Below are positions 35,709 through 45,561 of a stretch of 64,000 nucleotides of DNA, in pieces. This stretch comes from Dyadobacter bucti. GTDB lineage: Bacteria > Bacteroidota > Bacteroidia > Cytophagales > Spirosomataceae. Position 1 is the first letter of the stretch. Every line of letters starts with the position of its first letter. The notes beneath the pieces are model-generated. The model ran no database searches. It worked only from the letters and a program-made list of their open reading frames with translations, and was not told the DNA's origin. The stretch covers positions 372,001-436,000 of the forward strand of contig NZ_SWFP01000005.1 of NCBI RefSeq assembly GCF_005869225.1. Reading direction: 5' to 3'. The position numbers and the translations under genes are program-made.

Positions 35709-36428
35709 ATGAACACTAGACTTATACCATTTGTATTTTGGACTTTTCTGCTAGTCATGGAACCGATCTTAACTTTTGCCCAAAAACAAAAGAAGTGGAA
35801 CGTTGGCATTTCGGCGGGTTATGGCAAGGACTTTTTCTATAAAAAGTATCATGTGCAAAAATCAATGATTCCGCCCGGTGCAATTACGCATTTTCATTCT
35901 TTTGGATCTCTAAAATCGGCAATTTCTGTTGAAAGATTTTTAAAACCACGATTATCGATCAGAGCACAGGCTGAATATTCTGTCGTGGAAATGCCTAATT
36001 ATATCGTATTTGAAATATGGACATTGGATTATGACGAAAAAAATCAAAGAGATCACTGGAGTGCATTTTCAGTTGGGGTTAGGAAATATTTCAAATCGGA
36101 AAGCCCGTTTAAAATCTTTGCGGATCTGGGCGCACAGGGTGATTATTTTCTGGGTTACCGCAGATTCCCTGTGGGTCATGAACACAAATTTTATTGGGGA
36201 GCAGAGGATTACGCTCGCTTCGTACCAAGTGTGTACGCCGGATTAGGTGTTCGCTGGAAAAGGTTTACGCTTGCCGCCGATTATCAGGCCAATGTTGCCC
36301 GGACATTTTTAATGGATATGCCCAAGATTTACAACAATCCGGATTTTCCCAAGAGGAGCGTCACCAGACAAGGCATTTCCCTGAAAGCGACTTTTCTGCT
36401 TAGTAAGGCTGGTGAGAAATGGTATTAG
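35709..36428 (+). CDS. Outer-membrane protein, second of the tandem pair
   Basis: 239 aa from the ATG at 35709. The frame is open to 35682, but this start gives a proper signal peptide (MNTRLIPFVFWTFLLVMEPI, ending LTFAQ) and exactly the length of the paralogue. KQKKWNVGISAGYGKDFF and the terminal ATFLLSKAGEKWY match the first copy. Likely arose by tandem duplication, with later gene conversion at the 3' end. Confidence 0.8.
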   Translation: MNTRLIPFVFWTFLLVMEPILTFAQKQKKWNVGISAGYGKDFFYKKYHVQKSMIPPGAITHFHSFGSLKSAISVERFLKPRLSIRAQAEYSVVEMPNYIVFEIWTLDYDEKNQRDHWSAFSVGVRKYFKSESPFKIFADLGAQGDYFLGYRRFPVGHEHKFYWGAEDYARFVPSVYAGLGVRWKRFTLAADYQANVARTFLMDMPKIYNNPDFPKRSVTRQGISLKATFLLSKAGEKWY

Positions 36429-36455
36429 GTTGAAATTCGGGCGGCCTACGAAAAC

Positions 36456-36490
36456 AAAAAGAGGAAGCACCTTCGCGCTTCCTCTTTTTT
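36456..36490. terminator. Bidirectional terminator between outer-membrane protein pair and typA
   Basis: Stem AAAAAGAGGAAGC / GCTTCCTCTTTTTT with an 8-nt loop; T-tracts on both strands. Genes converge here. Confidence 0.88.
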
Positions 36491-36511
36491 AATATGCTGA
36501 CTTTCGGATTA

Positions 36512-38326
36512 TTATACCATTTCCATTTTGGCACCATATCTTTTGCGGTCATTTTCTTCCAGATAGATCTTCCGCATACGCATGCTTTGCGGAGTTACTT
36601 CCAGGTATTCATCCTTCTGGATGTATTCCATGGATTCTTCCAGAGAGAAATTAATTTTCGGGGCAATTCTCAAACCATCATCTGTACCGGAAGCACGCAT
36701 GTTGGTTAGTTTCTTAGCTTCCTGCAAGTTTACGACGATATCATTAGGACGGTTGTGCTCGCCAATAACTTGTCCGCCGTAAATTTCATCACCTGGTTCC
36801 ACGAAGAAACGGCCGCGATCCTGTAGTTTATCAATGGTATAACCTGTTGCAGGTCCCGTATTTTTCGAAATGATAGAACCGCTGATACGGCCAGGAATTG
36901 GTCCGCGGAATGTACCGAATTCTTTGAAACGGTGAGTCATTACTGCTTCTCCCTGAGTAGAAGTCAAAACATTTGAACGAAGTCCGATCAAACCTCTTGA
37001 AGGAATAAGGAATTCAAGGTGTTGCAGATCTCCTTTCGGTTCCATGATCAGCAATTCGCCCTTGCGCTGTGTAGCCAATTCAATCACTTTTCCGGCGGTC
37101 GATTCCGGTACATCCACAACCAGAGTTTCAATTGGTTCAAGGCGTTCTCCTTTTTCGTTTTCTTTAAACAAAACCTGAGGCTGGCCCAACTGCAATTCGT
37201 AACCTTCACGACGCATGGTTTCGATCAATACAGAAAGGTGAAGGATACCACGTCCGAACACAAGGAATTTATCTTCTGTGTCTGTTGCTTCGACGCGCAA
37301 TGCAAGGTTCTTTTCAGTTTCCTTCATCAGACGGTCACGCAAGTGGCGCGACGTAACAAATTTGCCTTCTTTACCGAAGAATGGAGAGTTGTTGATGGTG
37401 AACAGCATGTTCATGGTTGGTTCATCAACAGCTATACGCGCAATTGGTTCAGGATTTTCAAGATCAGCAAGCGTATCACCGATTTCGAAATCTTCAATTC
37501 CGGTAACAGCACAAATATCTCCGGCAGTAACCTCAGATACTTTTACGCGTCCAAGACCTTCAAAAGTCTGAAGTTCTTTTACTTTCACCTTTTTGATCAC
37601 ACCATCAGCTTTGCAAAGTGACAATGTAGAACCTTCTTTGATAGTACCTCTTTTTACACGACCGATGGCGATACGGCCAACGAATGCATTGTAGTCAAGA
37701 GAAGTGATTTGCATCTGCAAGGTACCTTCGTCGATAACGGGCGCAGGGATCGATTCGATGATCGTATCCAGCAGGTAAGTAATATTATCAGTAGGGTGTT
37801 GCCAATCCGGGCCCATCCAGCCTTGTTTTGACGAACCGTAAACCGTAACGAAGTCAAGCTGATCTTCGGTAGCTCCGAGGTTAAACATCAAATCAAAAAC
37901 GTTTTCCTGAACTTCTTCGGGACGGCAGTTTTCTTTATCTACTTTATTTACAACAACGATTGGTTTCAAACCCAGGTCAATGGCTTTGCCCAATACGAAA
38001 CGCGTCTGAGGCATAGGGCCTTCAAATGCATCTACCAGCAATAAAACACCATCCGCCATTTTAAGTACGCGTTCCACTTCACCACCAAAGTCTGCGTGAC
38101 CTGGTGTATCAATTACATTGATTTTGACATCTTTGTAACGCACCGATACGTTCTTAGAAACAATTGTGATTCCACGTTCGCGTTCAAGGTCGTTGTTGTC
38201 AAGAATCAGGTCGTCGAATTCCTGATTATCACGAAAAAGCTTCGAAGCGTGAATAATTTTGTCAACCAAAGTAGTTTTACCGTGGTCAACGTGTGCAATG
38301 ATTGCGATGTTACGAATGGCTTGCAT
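36512..38326 (-). CDS. typA: Ribosome-associated GTPase TypA/BipA
   Basis: 604 aa from the ATG at 38326; a TTG at 38341 would add five residues. EF-G-like: G1 AHVDHGKTTLVDKI at the N-terminus, DTPGHADFGGEVERV (G3) and NKVDK (G4), then domain II, and the C-terminal TypA-specific domain with GLIGLRSNVLTST. Acts on ribosome assembly and stress or cold adaptation. Monocistronic. Confidence 0.96.
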   Translation of the reverse strand: MQAIRNIAIIAHVDHGKTTLVDKIIHASKLFRDNQEFDDLILDNNDLERERGITIVSKNVSVRYKDVKINVIDTPGHADFGGEVERVLKMADGVLLLVDAFEGPMPQTRFVLGKAIDLGLKPIVVVNKVDKENCRPEEVQENVFDLMFNLGATEDQLDFVTVYGSSKQGWMGPDWQHPTDNITYLLDTIIESIPAPVIDEGTLQMQITSLDYNAFVGRIAIGRVKRGTIKEGSTLSLCKADGVIKKVKVKELQTFEGLGRVKVSEVTAGDICAVTGIEDFEIGDTLADLENPEPIARIAVDEPTMNMLFTINNSPFFGKEGKFVTSRHLRDRLMKETEKNLALRVEATDTEDKFLVFGRGILHLSVLIETMRREGYELQLGQPQVLFKENEKGERLEPIETLVVDVPESTAGKVIELATQRKGELLIMEPKGDLQHLEFLIPSRGLIGLRSNVLTSTQGEAVMTHRFKEFGTFRGPIPGRISGSIISKNTGPATGYTIDKLQDRGRFFVEPGDEIYGGQVIGEHNRPNDIVVNLQEAKKLTNMRASGTDDGLRIAPKINFSLEESMEYIQKDEYLEVTPQSMRMRKIYLEENDRKRYGAKMEMV

Positions 38327-38428
38327 TGTTTTATAGATCAATTGTTTACCGCTAGCAGTCAGCAGATTTGTTTGTTGGCTGTTAACAGCTGTGCTTTTGT
38401 TTTGACTGAATTTTGGTCAAATAGGGTG

Positions 38429-38436
38429 CAAATGTA
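38429..38436 (-). promoter_or_regulatory. -7 promoter element of typA
   Basis: TACATTTG on the minus strand matches TAnnTTTG, about 100 nt upstream of the start codon. No clear -33. Confidence 0.45.
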
Positions 38437-38574
38437 CGGACTTTTTCGCTGAATAACAGTATTTTACAATTAATTTATTGTTAACAGTCGAAAAAAGCGG
38501 TTTGCGCTGAGAGAAGTGCAAAAAGTGATTTTAATTATTGGATGGTTACTATTTTATTTTACGTAAAAATTGCT

Positions 38575-38664
38575 GCCACGAATGCTCGAATTTTCACGAA
38601 TCTTATTTAAAAAGTGTGTTTAAATGCTGTAAATCATTCGTGTGGATTAGTGAATCCGTGGCAA
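38575..38664. repeat. Palindromic dispersed repeat, copy B
   Basis: Arms 38575-38602 and 38637-38664, each 28 nt, start TGCCACG and end ACGAAT as in copy A at 4988-5057. Here the tip is 34 nt. It lies in the gap between typA and the M28 peptidase (38327-38737), which otherwise shows no gene. Confidence 0.75.
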
Positions 38665-38737
38665 AATCCAACAACTTTAATATGTTAAAATCATTTCCTT
38701 TCTTTGTTTAAATTGTTATTCATATTTGATTTTCTAC

Positions 38738-40360
38738 ATGAACAAAAACATTCTGGCCGGAATACTCCTGTCAATCACAACATTAGCGTTCGCACAGGAC
38801 CGCCTGCCGCAGGATCGCCTGCCTCAGGATGATGCAGCCAAATATGCCGAGAGTATTACGCCTGAGGACCTGAAAAAGCATTTGGTTATTATAGCTTCGG
38901 ATAGTTTGGAGGGCCGTGATACCGGTTCGCCGGGGCAAAAAAAGGCGGCTGAATATGTTACAAAATTTTATAAAGAGTACGGTCTGACTCCGATTGCAGC
39001 TGCTGAGAATGGGACAAAGTCCTATCTCCAGAAGTATAGGCTGTACAAACGCAGCTGGGGTGACGTGTATCTCCGGGCGGGCAGCAGAAAGTACGAATTT
39101 AACAAAGATTTCTATCTCAACGGAATTCTCAGTGTAGAGTCTGAAGTGAGCACACCGCTGATCCTGGCCGGGTACGGGATCGAAGAGTCTGCATATAATG
39201 ACTACGCAGGATTGGATGTAAAGGATAAGTCAGTCGTGATTTTTGATGGGGAGCCAAAATCTTCTTCGGGTAAGTACCTGGTGAATGGAGGCAACGAAAA
39301 AACGAAATGGAGCGGTTCTGTTTCCTGGCAGCCCAAAGTGAAACTGGCGCTCGAAAAAGGAGCCAGATATGTTTTTATAATTACAGAAAAAACGGGCGAG
39401 GATCTTGACAAAGAGATCCGTCAGCGTGCGGTTATGGCGAGGCGGTTTAGCTCTCCTACCTTAAAACCTGTACAGGAAAGCCCGAATAATGTTGCTGCTT
39501 TTGTAATATCCCCTGAAATGGCAGCCGAAATGCTGGGTACATCGGTGCAGAAGCTGTTAAAGGAAAAGGCTGCGATCGATAAATCAGGCAAATCTTTATC
39601 AAAAAATTTGACAGGGAGCGTTGCATTAAAAGTCGAGAGAGTCAATGAAACGATCGACACCGAAAATGTAGCGGCTTTTATGGAAGGAACTGACAAAAAG
39701 GACGAAGTTCTGGTTATCAGTGCGCATCTGGACCATATCGGGATCTCCCCGAATGGCGAGATCAATAACGGAGCCGATGACGACGGGTCGGGGACGGTAT
39801 CGCTCCTGGAACTTGCCGAAGCTTTCAGTAAAGCTAAGGCTGATGGAAAAGGGCCGAGAAGAAGTATTTTGTTCCTGAATGTGACAGGTGAGGAAAAAGG
39901 ATTATTCGGCTCCGAATATTATTCAGAAAATCCTTTGTTACCGTTGGAAAATACGATCGCTGACCTTAATATCGACATGATCGGCCGGGTAGACGAAGCC
40001 CATAAAGACGATCCGAAATATGTGTACCTGATCGGTGCCGACAAGTTATCTTCCAAGCTGCATGCGATCAGCGAGGATGCTAACAAAAAGTACATCAACT
40101 ACAAGCTGGACTATACTTTTAATGACCCAAAAGATCCGAACAGATTTTACTATCGCTCTGATCATTACAATTTTGCAAAAATGGGTGTGCCGGTGATCTT
40201 CTATTTTACCGGCGTTCACGAGGATTATCACAAGCCGGGTGATGACGTAGAAAAGATTCTTTTTGATAAACAGTCTATGATTGTGAAGCTTGTTTTTCAT
40301 ACAGCCTGGGAGCTGGTGAACCAGGAAGAGCGGATTGTGGTGGATAGTAATAAGCAGTAG
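38738..40360 (+). CDS. M28-family zinc peptidase with PA-domain insertion
   Basis: 540 aa from the ATG at 38738. Signal peptide ends AFAQ. A small duplicated run DRLPQ-DRLPQ follows it. The dinuclear zinc site is recognisable: SAHLDHIG, NNGADDDGSGTVSLLELAEA, NVTGEEKGLFGSEY, NIDMIGR and RSDHYNFAKMGVPVIF. The region about 120-250 resembles a PA domain. Probable periplasmic aminopeptidase. It precedes the TraB/GumN gene by 66 nt. Confidence 0.93.
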   Translation: MNKNILAGILLSITTLAFAQDRLPQDRLPQDDAAKYAESITPEDLKKHLVIIASDSLEGRDTGSPGQKKAAEYVTKFYKEYGLTPIAAAENGTKSYLQKYRLYKRSWGDVYLRAGSRKYEFNKDFYLNGILSVESEVSTPLILAGYGIEESAYNDYAGLDVKDKSVVIFDGEPKSSSGKYLVNGGNEKTKWSGSVSWQPKVKLALEKGARYVFIITEKTGEDLDKEIRQRAVMARRFSSPTLKPVQESPNNVAAFVISPEMAAEMLGTSVQKLLKEKAAIDKSGKSLSKNLTGSVALKVERVNETIDTENVAAFMEGTDKKDEVLVISAHLDHIGISPNGEINNGADDDGSGTVSLLELAEAFSKAKADGKGPRRSILFLNVTGEEKGLFGSEYYSENPLLPLENTIADLNIDMIGRVDEAHKDDPKYVYLIGADKLSSKLHAISEDANKKYINYKLDYTFNDPKDPNRFYYRSDHYNFAKMGVPVIFYFTGVHEDYHKPGDDVEKILFDKQSMIVKLVFHTAWELVNQEERIVVDSNKQ

Positions 40361-40426
40361 GGGAGAAAGGAAGAGGGAGGAAAGGGAAGATAGAATGAGG
40401 AATTGAGTTAGAAATCATTAATTGCC

Positions 40427-41287
40427 GTGAAAAAAATCTCTTTGATCTGTGTCTTTTGGATAACTGTGTTCATGTGTAAGGCACAGGCACCGGAAGAAAA
40501 TTCTTTGTTATGGGAGATTACGGGGCCGGGACAATCCCGGCCTTCCTATTTGTTCGGGACAATCCATTTGATTTGTCCGGCCGATTTTTCTTTGAGTGAT
40601 TCGTTGAAAGCGGTTGTAGCCCGGACGCAGCAAGTTGCCCTGGAAGTTGATATGGACGATCCGGCTATGATGGCTTCGATGATGAAAACCATGAATATGG
40701 CGGACGGAAACGGACTGAAAACACTGGCATCGGAAGGAGAATATGTAAAGCTAAACCGGTTTTTCAGGGATTCTGTTGGCGTTAGCCTGGCGATGTTCGA
40801 AAAAGTGAAGCCGTTTATTCTGATGGGGCCGTTATTTAATGCAGTACTTTCTTGTCAGCCCCAGTCCTATGAGATGGAACTCATAGGACTTGCCAACAAA
40901 CAGAAAACGGAAGTGATAGGACTGGAAACCATGGACGAACAAATGGCACTTTTTGATTCGATTCCTTACAGAGATCAGATCAAAATGATCCTCACCATGA
41001 TCGACAGTTTGCCGAAGGCGCGACAGGAATTCAGGGACCTTGTATCGATATATAAGTCTCAGAAAGTAAATGATTTATATCAGATGACAATGAAGAGTGA
41101 CTATGGGATGGAGGGTAACGAGGAAATATTGTTATTTGACAGAAACAAAAAATGGATTCCGCGCATACAGAAGATCATGGCTGAAAAGCCAACCCTCTTC
41201 GCAGTAGGAGCCGCGCATCTTGGTGGTGAGCGAGGGGTTATTTCGTTATTGAGAAAGGACGGGTATCGGGTTAGGGCTGTAAAGTGA
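40427..41287 (+). CDS. TraB/GumN family protein
   Basis: 286 aa from a GTG at 40427; no better ATG exists upstream. Signal peptide ends CKAQ. The conserved pair SYLFGTIHL and VGAAHLGGERGVISLL at the ends, with EVD near residue 73, mark the TraB/GumN fold (Tiki-like metalloprotease relatives). Convergent with nuoN, whose end lies 2 nt away. Function in bacteria is poorly known. Confidence 0.88.
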   Translation: MKKISLICVFWITVFMCKAQAPEENSLLWEITGPGQSRPSYLFGTIHLICPADFSLSDSLKAVVARTQQVALEVDMDDPAMMASMMKTMNMADGNGLKTLASEGEYVKLNRFFRDSVGVSLAMFEKVKPFILMGPLFNAVLSCQPQSYEMELIGLANKQKTEVIGLETMDEQMALFDSIPYRDQIKMILTMIDSLPKARQEFRDLVSIYKSQKVNDLYQMTMKSDYGMEGNEEILLFDRNKKWIPRIQKIMAEKPTLFAVGAAHLGGERGVISLLRKDGYRVRAVK

Positions 41288-41289
41288 GA

Positions 41290-42744
41290 TCAAAACGCCG
41301 AAATCCATTTCATCAGGGATTCGGGTTTGAAGAAGAGAAGCAATATGGCTGCGAGCAGAAATACACTTATTACTTTTCCGGAAACACTGTTGTCTGAAAC
41401 ATTGGCCTGATCCGAATTCTTAAAAAATAAGAGGTAGGGTATTCTCAGATAATACGCCAGAGATATCGCTGCATTTAAAATCCCGCCAATCAATAGCCAC
41501 AACATCCAGGGGAATTCCTGTTGCCGGAAACTTTCCCACAAGGAAGAAAATATCAATAGTTTTGATGTAAAACCGACAGTAGGCGGTAACCCGGCCAAAG
41601 CGATCATCACGACCGTCAGTACCCCGGATACCAGAACCTGTTTTTTCCCCAATCCTTCATACCCTGACAGTTCCGAATTATCCCGCGGACGCAAAAGATC
41701 GATCATAAAAAAAGCAGCCAGATTAACGATCAGATAGGCCGCAGTATAAAATACAGCTGCTTCAAACCCAAAACGGCTGTAAGCAGCGACGCCAACAAGA
41801 AGATATCCCGCCTGGGCAATGGATGAATAGGCCAAAAGCCGCCTTGCATTGGTCTGCAATAATGCTGCCACGTTTCCAACCGTCATGCTGATCAGCGCCA
41901 AGCCACCGAGTACCGGAAAGTAGGGTGCCGGGAAAATTCCTGCAAGTCTCATTAAGACCAATATCACTGCCGCCTTGGGCGCTACGGAAAGAAATGAGAC
42001 CAGAGGAGTGGGGGCAGCCTCATATATGTCCGGTGTCCAGACGTGAAAAGGGACAAGAGACAGTTTGAAAAGCAGGCCTCCGAGCGTAAGTACAATCGTT
42101 ACCGTTACTACAAGTTCTGTGTTATTCAAAAGCCCGGCGGTCATGGCTTCGCTGGTGATGTCCATGGTGCCTGTGAGTCCGTAGATCAGGGAAATGCCGT
42201 ATAGCATGACGGCTGAACTGGCAGTCCCGAAAAGCAAGTATTTAAGACCTCCTTCGGCTGCCTTTTTGTACGGTGACAACGCAACCAGCAGGTAGGAACT
42301 TATCGATATCAGCTCCAAAGAGAGATATATTGTCAGCAAATGGGTTGACATTGCGAGCAAGTTCAGTCCCAAAACCGCGGCGATCAGCAGGGCATTGAAC
42401 TCGGGGGGGAAATCATATTTTAAGATCCTTAGATGGATAAGCGTGAAAATCCAGGAGAGTGTGATCAGGATTTTGAAAAAGACAGCCTGGCGATCAAGAA
42501 ATAATAGTGGCTGAAAACGATATGAAGGTTCTGAGTTCCATTGGCCGACGATCAGCAAAAGGGTTATCAGGCCACCTGCAAGTGCAATGTTCTGAAGAAG
42601 TGAGGAGGTTTTATCTTTACTGATCCGTTTTAACAGGATCAATTCTGCGAAAAGGAAAAGACAGAAAAGGAAAGCGAGAAAAATTTCAGGAGTAATTCCT
42701 CCCAGGCTTTGCCGTATATGTATGAGTTGATCGTTAATATCCAA
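41290..42744 (-). CDS. nuoN: NADH-quinone oxidoreductase subunit N
   Basis: 484 aa, about fourteen transmembrane helices, antiporter-like proton-pumping subunit of complex I. Motifs include YKKAAEGGLKYLLFGTASSAVMLYG and FKLSLVPFHVWTPDIYEAAPTP with the conserved lysines. No ATG precedes the first helix; a TTG at 42744 fits best. No other nuo gene adjoins it: upstream lies a divergent gene. So nuoN is a singleton here, unlike its usual place at the end of a nuo operon. Confidence 0.93.
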   Translation of the reverse strand: MDINDQLIHIRQSLGGITPEIFLAFLFCLFLFAELILLKRISKDKTSSLLQNIALAGGLITLLLIVGQWNSEPSYRFQPLLFLDRQAVFFKILITLSWIFTLIHLRILKYDFPPEFNALLIAAVLGLNLLAMSTHLLTIYLSLELISISSYLLVALSPYKKAAEGGLKYLLFGTASSAVMLYGISLIYGLTGTMDITSEAMTAGLLNNTELVVTVTIVLTLGGLLFKLSLVPFHVWTPDIYEAAPTPLVSFLSVAPKAAVILVLMRLAGIFPAPYFPVLGGLALISMTVGNVAALLQTNARRLLAYSSIAQAGYLLVGVAAYSRFGFEAAVFYTAAYLIVNLAAFFMIDLLRPRDNSELSGYEGLGKKQVLVSGVLTVVMIALAGLPPTVGFTSKLLIFSSLWESFRQQEFPWMLWLLIGGILNAAISLAYYLRIPYLLFFKNSDQANVSDNSVSGKVISVFLLAAILLLFFKPESLMKWISAF

Positions 42745-42846
42745 TTGTGCGGGTACAATTTTTTTGGCAAAAGTACATAAAGATGATAGGGAATCTAAAC
42801 AGTTTGGTTCCTGACTTCGAACTTATCAAATTAACTAAATTAAATC

Positions 42847-43506
42847 ATGAAATATTTGCGGATAATTTTCGTCCTGCTGGGTTTTTGGTCCGCCGGAAAT
42901 GCAATAGGGCAGGATTCGACAGGAATTGGCGGAACGCCTTATAAGGAAATGGCGGGCGGACAAAGCAATGCCTATCTCTTTCAAGAATGGTATTCAGGAA
43001 CGGTCAGGACGAGCGACGATCAGGTGCATGACGGCGTGTACCTGCGATATGATTTTGCCAAAGACGAGGTAGAGTACAAAAGTGATACCAGCCTATACAG
43101 GGTTTCGTCAGGTGTTTCGGAATTTACAATTCCCACCGGTACCGATCTTTACATATTCAAAAGCGGCTATCCCGCTGTTTCCGGGCAAACTGAAAAGAGC
43201 TTTTACGGGGTTCTCTATGACGGGAATACAAAACTTTTGAAAAAATACACCAGCCCGATTCAGGTCGAAAAAGCAAGCGCTACGAGAGAGATCGACCAGG
43301 GAGCGAAACTTTATATACTGAAGAATGACAAACTCAATGCAGTTCAGCTCAATAACAAAAACAGTTTTCTCAAACTTTTAACTGAAGAAAAAAATAAGCT
43401 GAATTATGTGATCAAAGAGCAGCAGCTCGAATTTGACGGAGACGATGATCTCGTAAGATTATTGGAAGAGTATGATTCCTATAAAGCTGGCAGAGGCGGG
43501 AATTAG
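42847..43506 (+). CDS. Secreted hypothetical protein
   Basis: 219 aa. Signal peptide ends NAIGQ. The body looks beta-rich (LYRVSSGVSEFTIPTGTDLYIFKSGYP), then a Lys/Glu helix towards the end. No named family recognised. Divergent from nuoN with a 102-nt gap; convergent with the next gene. Confidence 0.72.
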   Translation: MKYLRIIFVLLGFWSAGNAIGQDSTGIGGTPYKEMAGGQSNAYLFQEWYSGTVRTSDDQVHDGVYLRYDFAKDEVEYKSDTSLYRVSSGVSEFTIPTGTDLYIFKSGYPAVSGQTEKSFYGVLYDGNTKLLKKYTSPIQVEKASATREIDQGAKLYILKNDKLNAVQLNNKNSFLKLLTEEKNKLNYVIKEQQLEFDGDDDLVRLLEEYDSYKAGRGGN

Positions 43507-43567
43507 GGCTTCGACTGCGTTCCAGACATGTTCGACTTCGTTTAGTCTGACAAATGTGGTCAAATTT

Positions 43568-44053
43568 TCAATTGGAGCTATTTTCGTCTTTTTTCTTTTT
43601 GCCCAAAACATAAACCACCCCGAAATGGCTTTTTAAAACCCCGCTTGCAAAGTCATCTTTTACATAGGGGTTCAATTCCAGGGCCAATTGTATATTCCTG
43701 TTCTGAGGAAGCGGGGCAATTCGTACACCGACATTCACAGAATAACCGTCGATGGTGATGAGGTCTGCATTGGCGTCGGCGATACGGTACAGCGGGTTAA
43801 GCCTTAACCCGCCACCCAGGTACCATTGCACTACCTCACCTCTTTTCAAATTAAACATTGGCAAGATGTCAACGCTTAGGCTGCTAAACAATGAATTGGT
43901 CTGGAAACGGGTATCAAGCCAGACTGTTTTGCGAGGGTTGGTGCTGACAGACAACAGGCTGCTCCACGGATAATATCCTACTGATGCCTGCGCCAGCAGA
44001 TCTTTCTGACTGGTCAGGGCAAACAGCGTAAGTAGCAAAATGAGTTTTTTCAT
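43568..44053 (-). CDS. Small outer-membrane beta-barrel-like protein
   Basis: 161 aa. Signal peptide ends LLAQ. Strand-turn pattern with TVWLDTRFQTNSLFSSLSVD, GEVVQWYLGGGLRLNP and GVRIAPLPQNRNIQLALELNP looks like eight short beta strands. No known family; resembles outer-membrane-protein beta-barrel domains. Lies directly downstream of ffh (53 nt), possibly co-transcribed. Confidence 0.65.
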   Translation of the reverse strand: MKKLILLLTLFALTSQKDLLAQASVGYYPWSSLLSVSTNPRKTVWLDTRFQTNSLFSSLSVDILPMFNLKRGEVVQWYLGGGLRLNPLYRIADANADLITIDGYSVNVGVRIAPLPQNRNIQLALELNPYVKDDFASGVLKSHFGVVYVLGKKKKDENSSN

Positions 44054-44106
44054 GAAAGCTTCATGCGTTGGAAAAATGAAGTGAAAATTTCTGCTGCCGA
44101 AGTGAA

Positions 44107-45429
44107 TTACCGGCGCATAGCCTTATTCAGCTTACCAGCGGCCTGCATCGTATTCATTTTCTTCATCATTTTACGCATTTCATCAAATTGCTTGATGAGG
44201 TTATTAACTTGCAGGATAGACGTTCCGCTACCAGTAGCAATCCTTTTCTTGCGGCTGCCATCAATAATATCCGGATTTTCTCTTTCCTTTTTGGTCATGG
44301 ATTGAATGATCGCCTCGATAGGTTTGAAAGACTCATTGTCGATATCCATATCCTTCATGGCGCTGCCCATTCCTGGGATCATACCGATCAGGTCTTTAAC
44401 ATTACCCATCTTTTTAATTTGCTGCAACTGGCCCAGAAAGTCGTCAAAATCGAACTTGTTCTGACGCATTTTGGCGTTGATACGCTTGGCTTCGTCTTCG
44501 TCAAATGCCTGTTGTGCACGTTCTACAAGGGAAATAACGTCACCCATCCCCAGAATCCTGCTCGCCATACGGTCAGGGTAGAAGGAATCCAGCGCCTCCA
44601 TTTTTTCGCCGGTACTGATGTACTTGATCGGCTTTTCGACTACCTGACGAATAGAAAGCGCAGCACCGCCACGGGCATCGCCGTCCAATTTGGTAAGAAC
44701 AACACCATCAAAATTCAGGCGTTCATTGAAAGTTTTGGCAGTATTAACCGCATCCTGGCCGGTCATCGAATCGACAACAAACAGAATTTCGGAAGGCTTT
44801 ACGGCGGATTTGATATCCTGAACCTCCTGCATCATGACCTCATCCACAGCCAGACGTCCGGCAGTATCGACGATCACGATTTTCTTCCCCGTTTTTCTGG
44901 CATGTGCCACCGCGTTCTGGGCGATTTCGACGGCATTTTTGTTTTCGGGCTCCGAATAAACTTCAACACCGACCTGCTCGCCGAGTACTTTCAGCTGATC
45001 GATCGCAGCCGGGCGGTACACGTCGCAGGCTGTCAGCAACACCTGTCTTCCCTGTTTTTTCAGAAGAGTAGCCAGTTTTCCGGAAAAAGTGGTTTTACCG
45101 GAACCTTGCAGACCTGCGATCAGGATCACCGCCGGGTCGCCTTTGATATTGATTCCCTCGGCCTGTCCGCCCATCAATTCCGTAAGCTCTTCCTGAACGA
45201 TTTTTACGAACATCTGACCCGGCTCAACAGAGATCAGGATCTTTCTGTCTAATGCTTTTTCCCGGATACGGTCTGTTATTTCCTTGGCAACCTTGAAGTT
45301 AACATCGGCGTCGACCAATGCTTTGCGTACCTCCTTTGTAGTGGCGGCAACATTTATATCTGAAATCCTGTCCTTTCCTTTGAGTGTGCGAAAGGCGTTG
45401 TTTAGTTTGTCCTGTAAGTTTTCAAACAT
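44107..45429 (-). CDS. ffh: Signal recognition particle protein Ffh
   Basis: 440 aa. Order: N domain, GTPase G domain (GLQGSGKTTFSGKLA, DTAGRLAVDEVMM, TKLDGDARGGAALS) and a Met-rich M domain (about residues 305-440) that binds signal sequences and SRP RNA. Targets nascent membrane proteins to FtsY. No 4.5S RNA is recognised nearby. Confidence 0.97.
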   Translation of the reverse strand: MFENLQDKLNNAFRTLKGKDRISDINVAATTKEVRKALVDADVNFKVAKEITDRIREKALDRKILISVEPGQMFVKIVQEELTELMGGQAEGINIKGDPAVILIAGLQGSGKTTFSGKLATLLKKQGRQVLLTACDVYRPAAIDQLKVLGEQVGVEVYSEPENKNAVEIAQNAVAHARKTGKKIVIVDTAGRLAVDEVMMQEVQDIKSAVKPSEILFVVDSMTGQDAVNTAKTFNERLNFDGVVLTKLDGDARGGAALSIRQVVEKPIKYISTGEKMEALDSFYPDRMASRILGMGDVISLVERAQQAFDEDEAKRINAKMRQNKFDFDDFLGQLQQIKKMGNVKDLIGMIPGMGSAMKDMDIDNESFKPIEAIIQSMTKKERENPDIIDGSRKKRIATGSGTSILQVNNLIKQFDEMRKMMKKMNTMQAAGKLNKAMRR

Positions 45430-45490
45430 GGAATATTATGTATGATTCTGAACCTGAATTGAAATAATTCACAAAGGTATAAATAAAATA

Positions 45491-45525
45491 AGGAGTACAG
45501 GAAGATGTTTCCTGTACTCCTGCAA
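45491..45525 (-). terminator. Terminator of the DUF6787 gene
   Basis: Stem AGGAGTACAGGA / TCCTGTACTCCT with a short loop; on the minus strand T-rich sequence TTATTTTATTT follows. It lies between the DUF6787 gene and ffh. Confidence 0.85.
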
Positions 45526-45561
45526 TAATTCAATATGAAGCTTTATCAGCTGAATCAGTTG

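Noticed and set aside
44188..45252. 354-codon plus-strand ORF opposite ffh
   Set aside because: Fully antisense to Ffh, whose motifs are intact; His/Phe-rich product without any domain.
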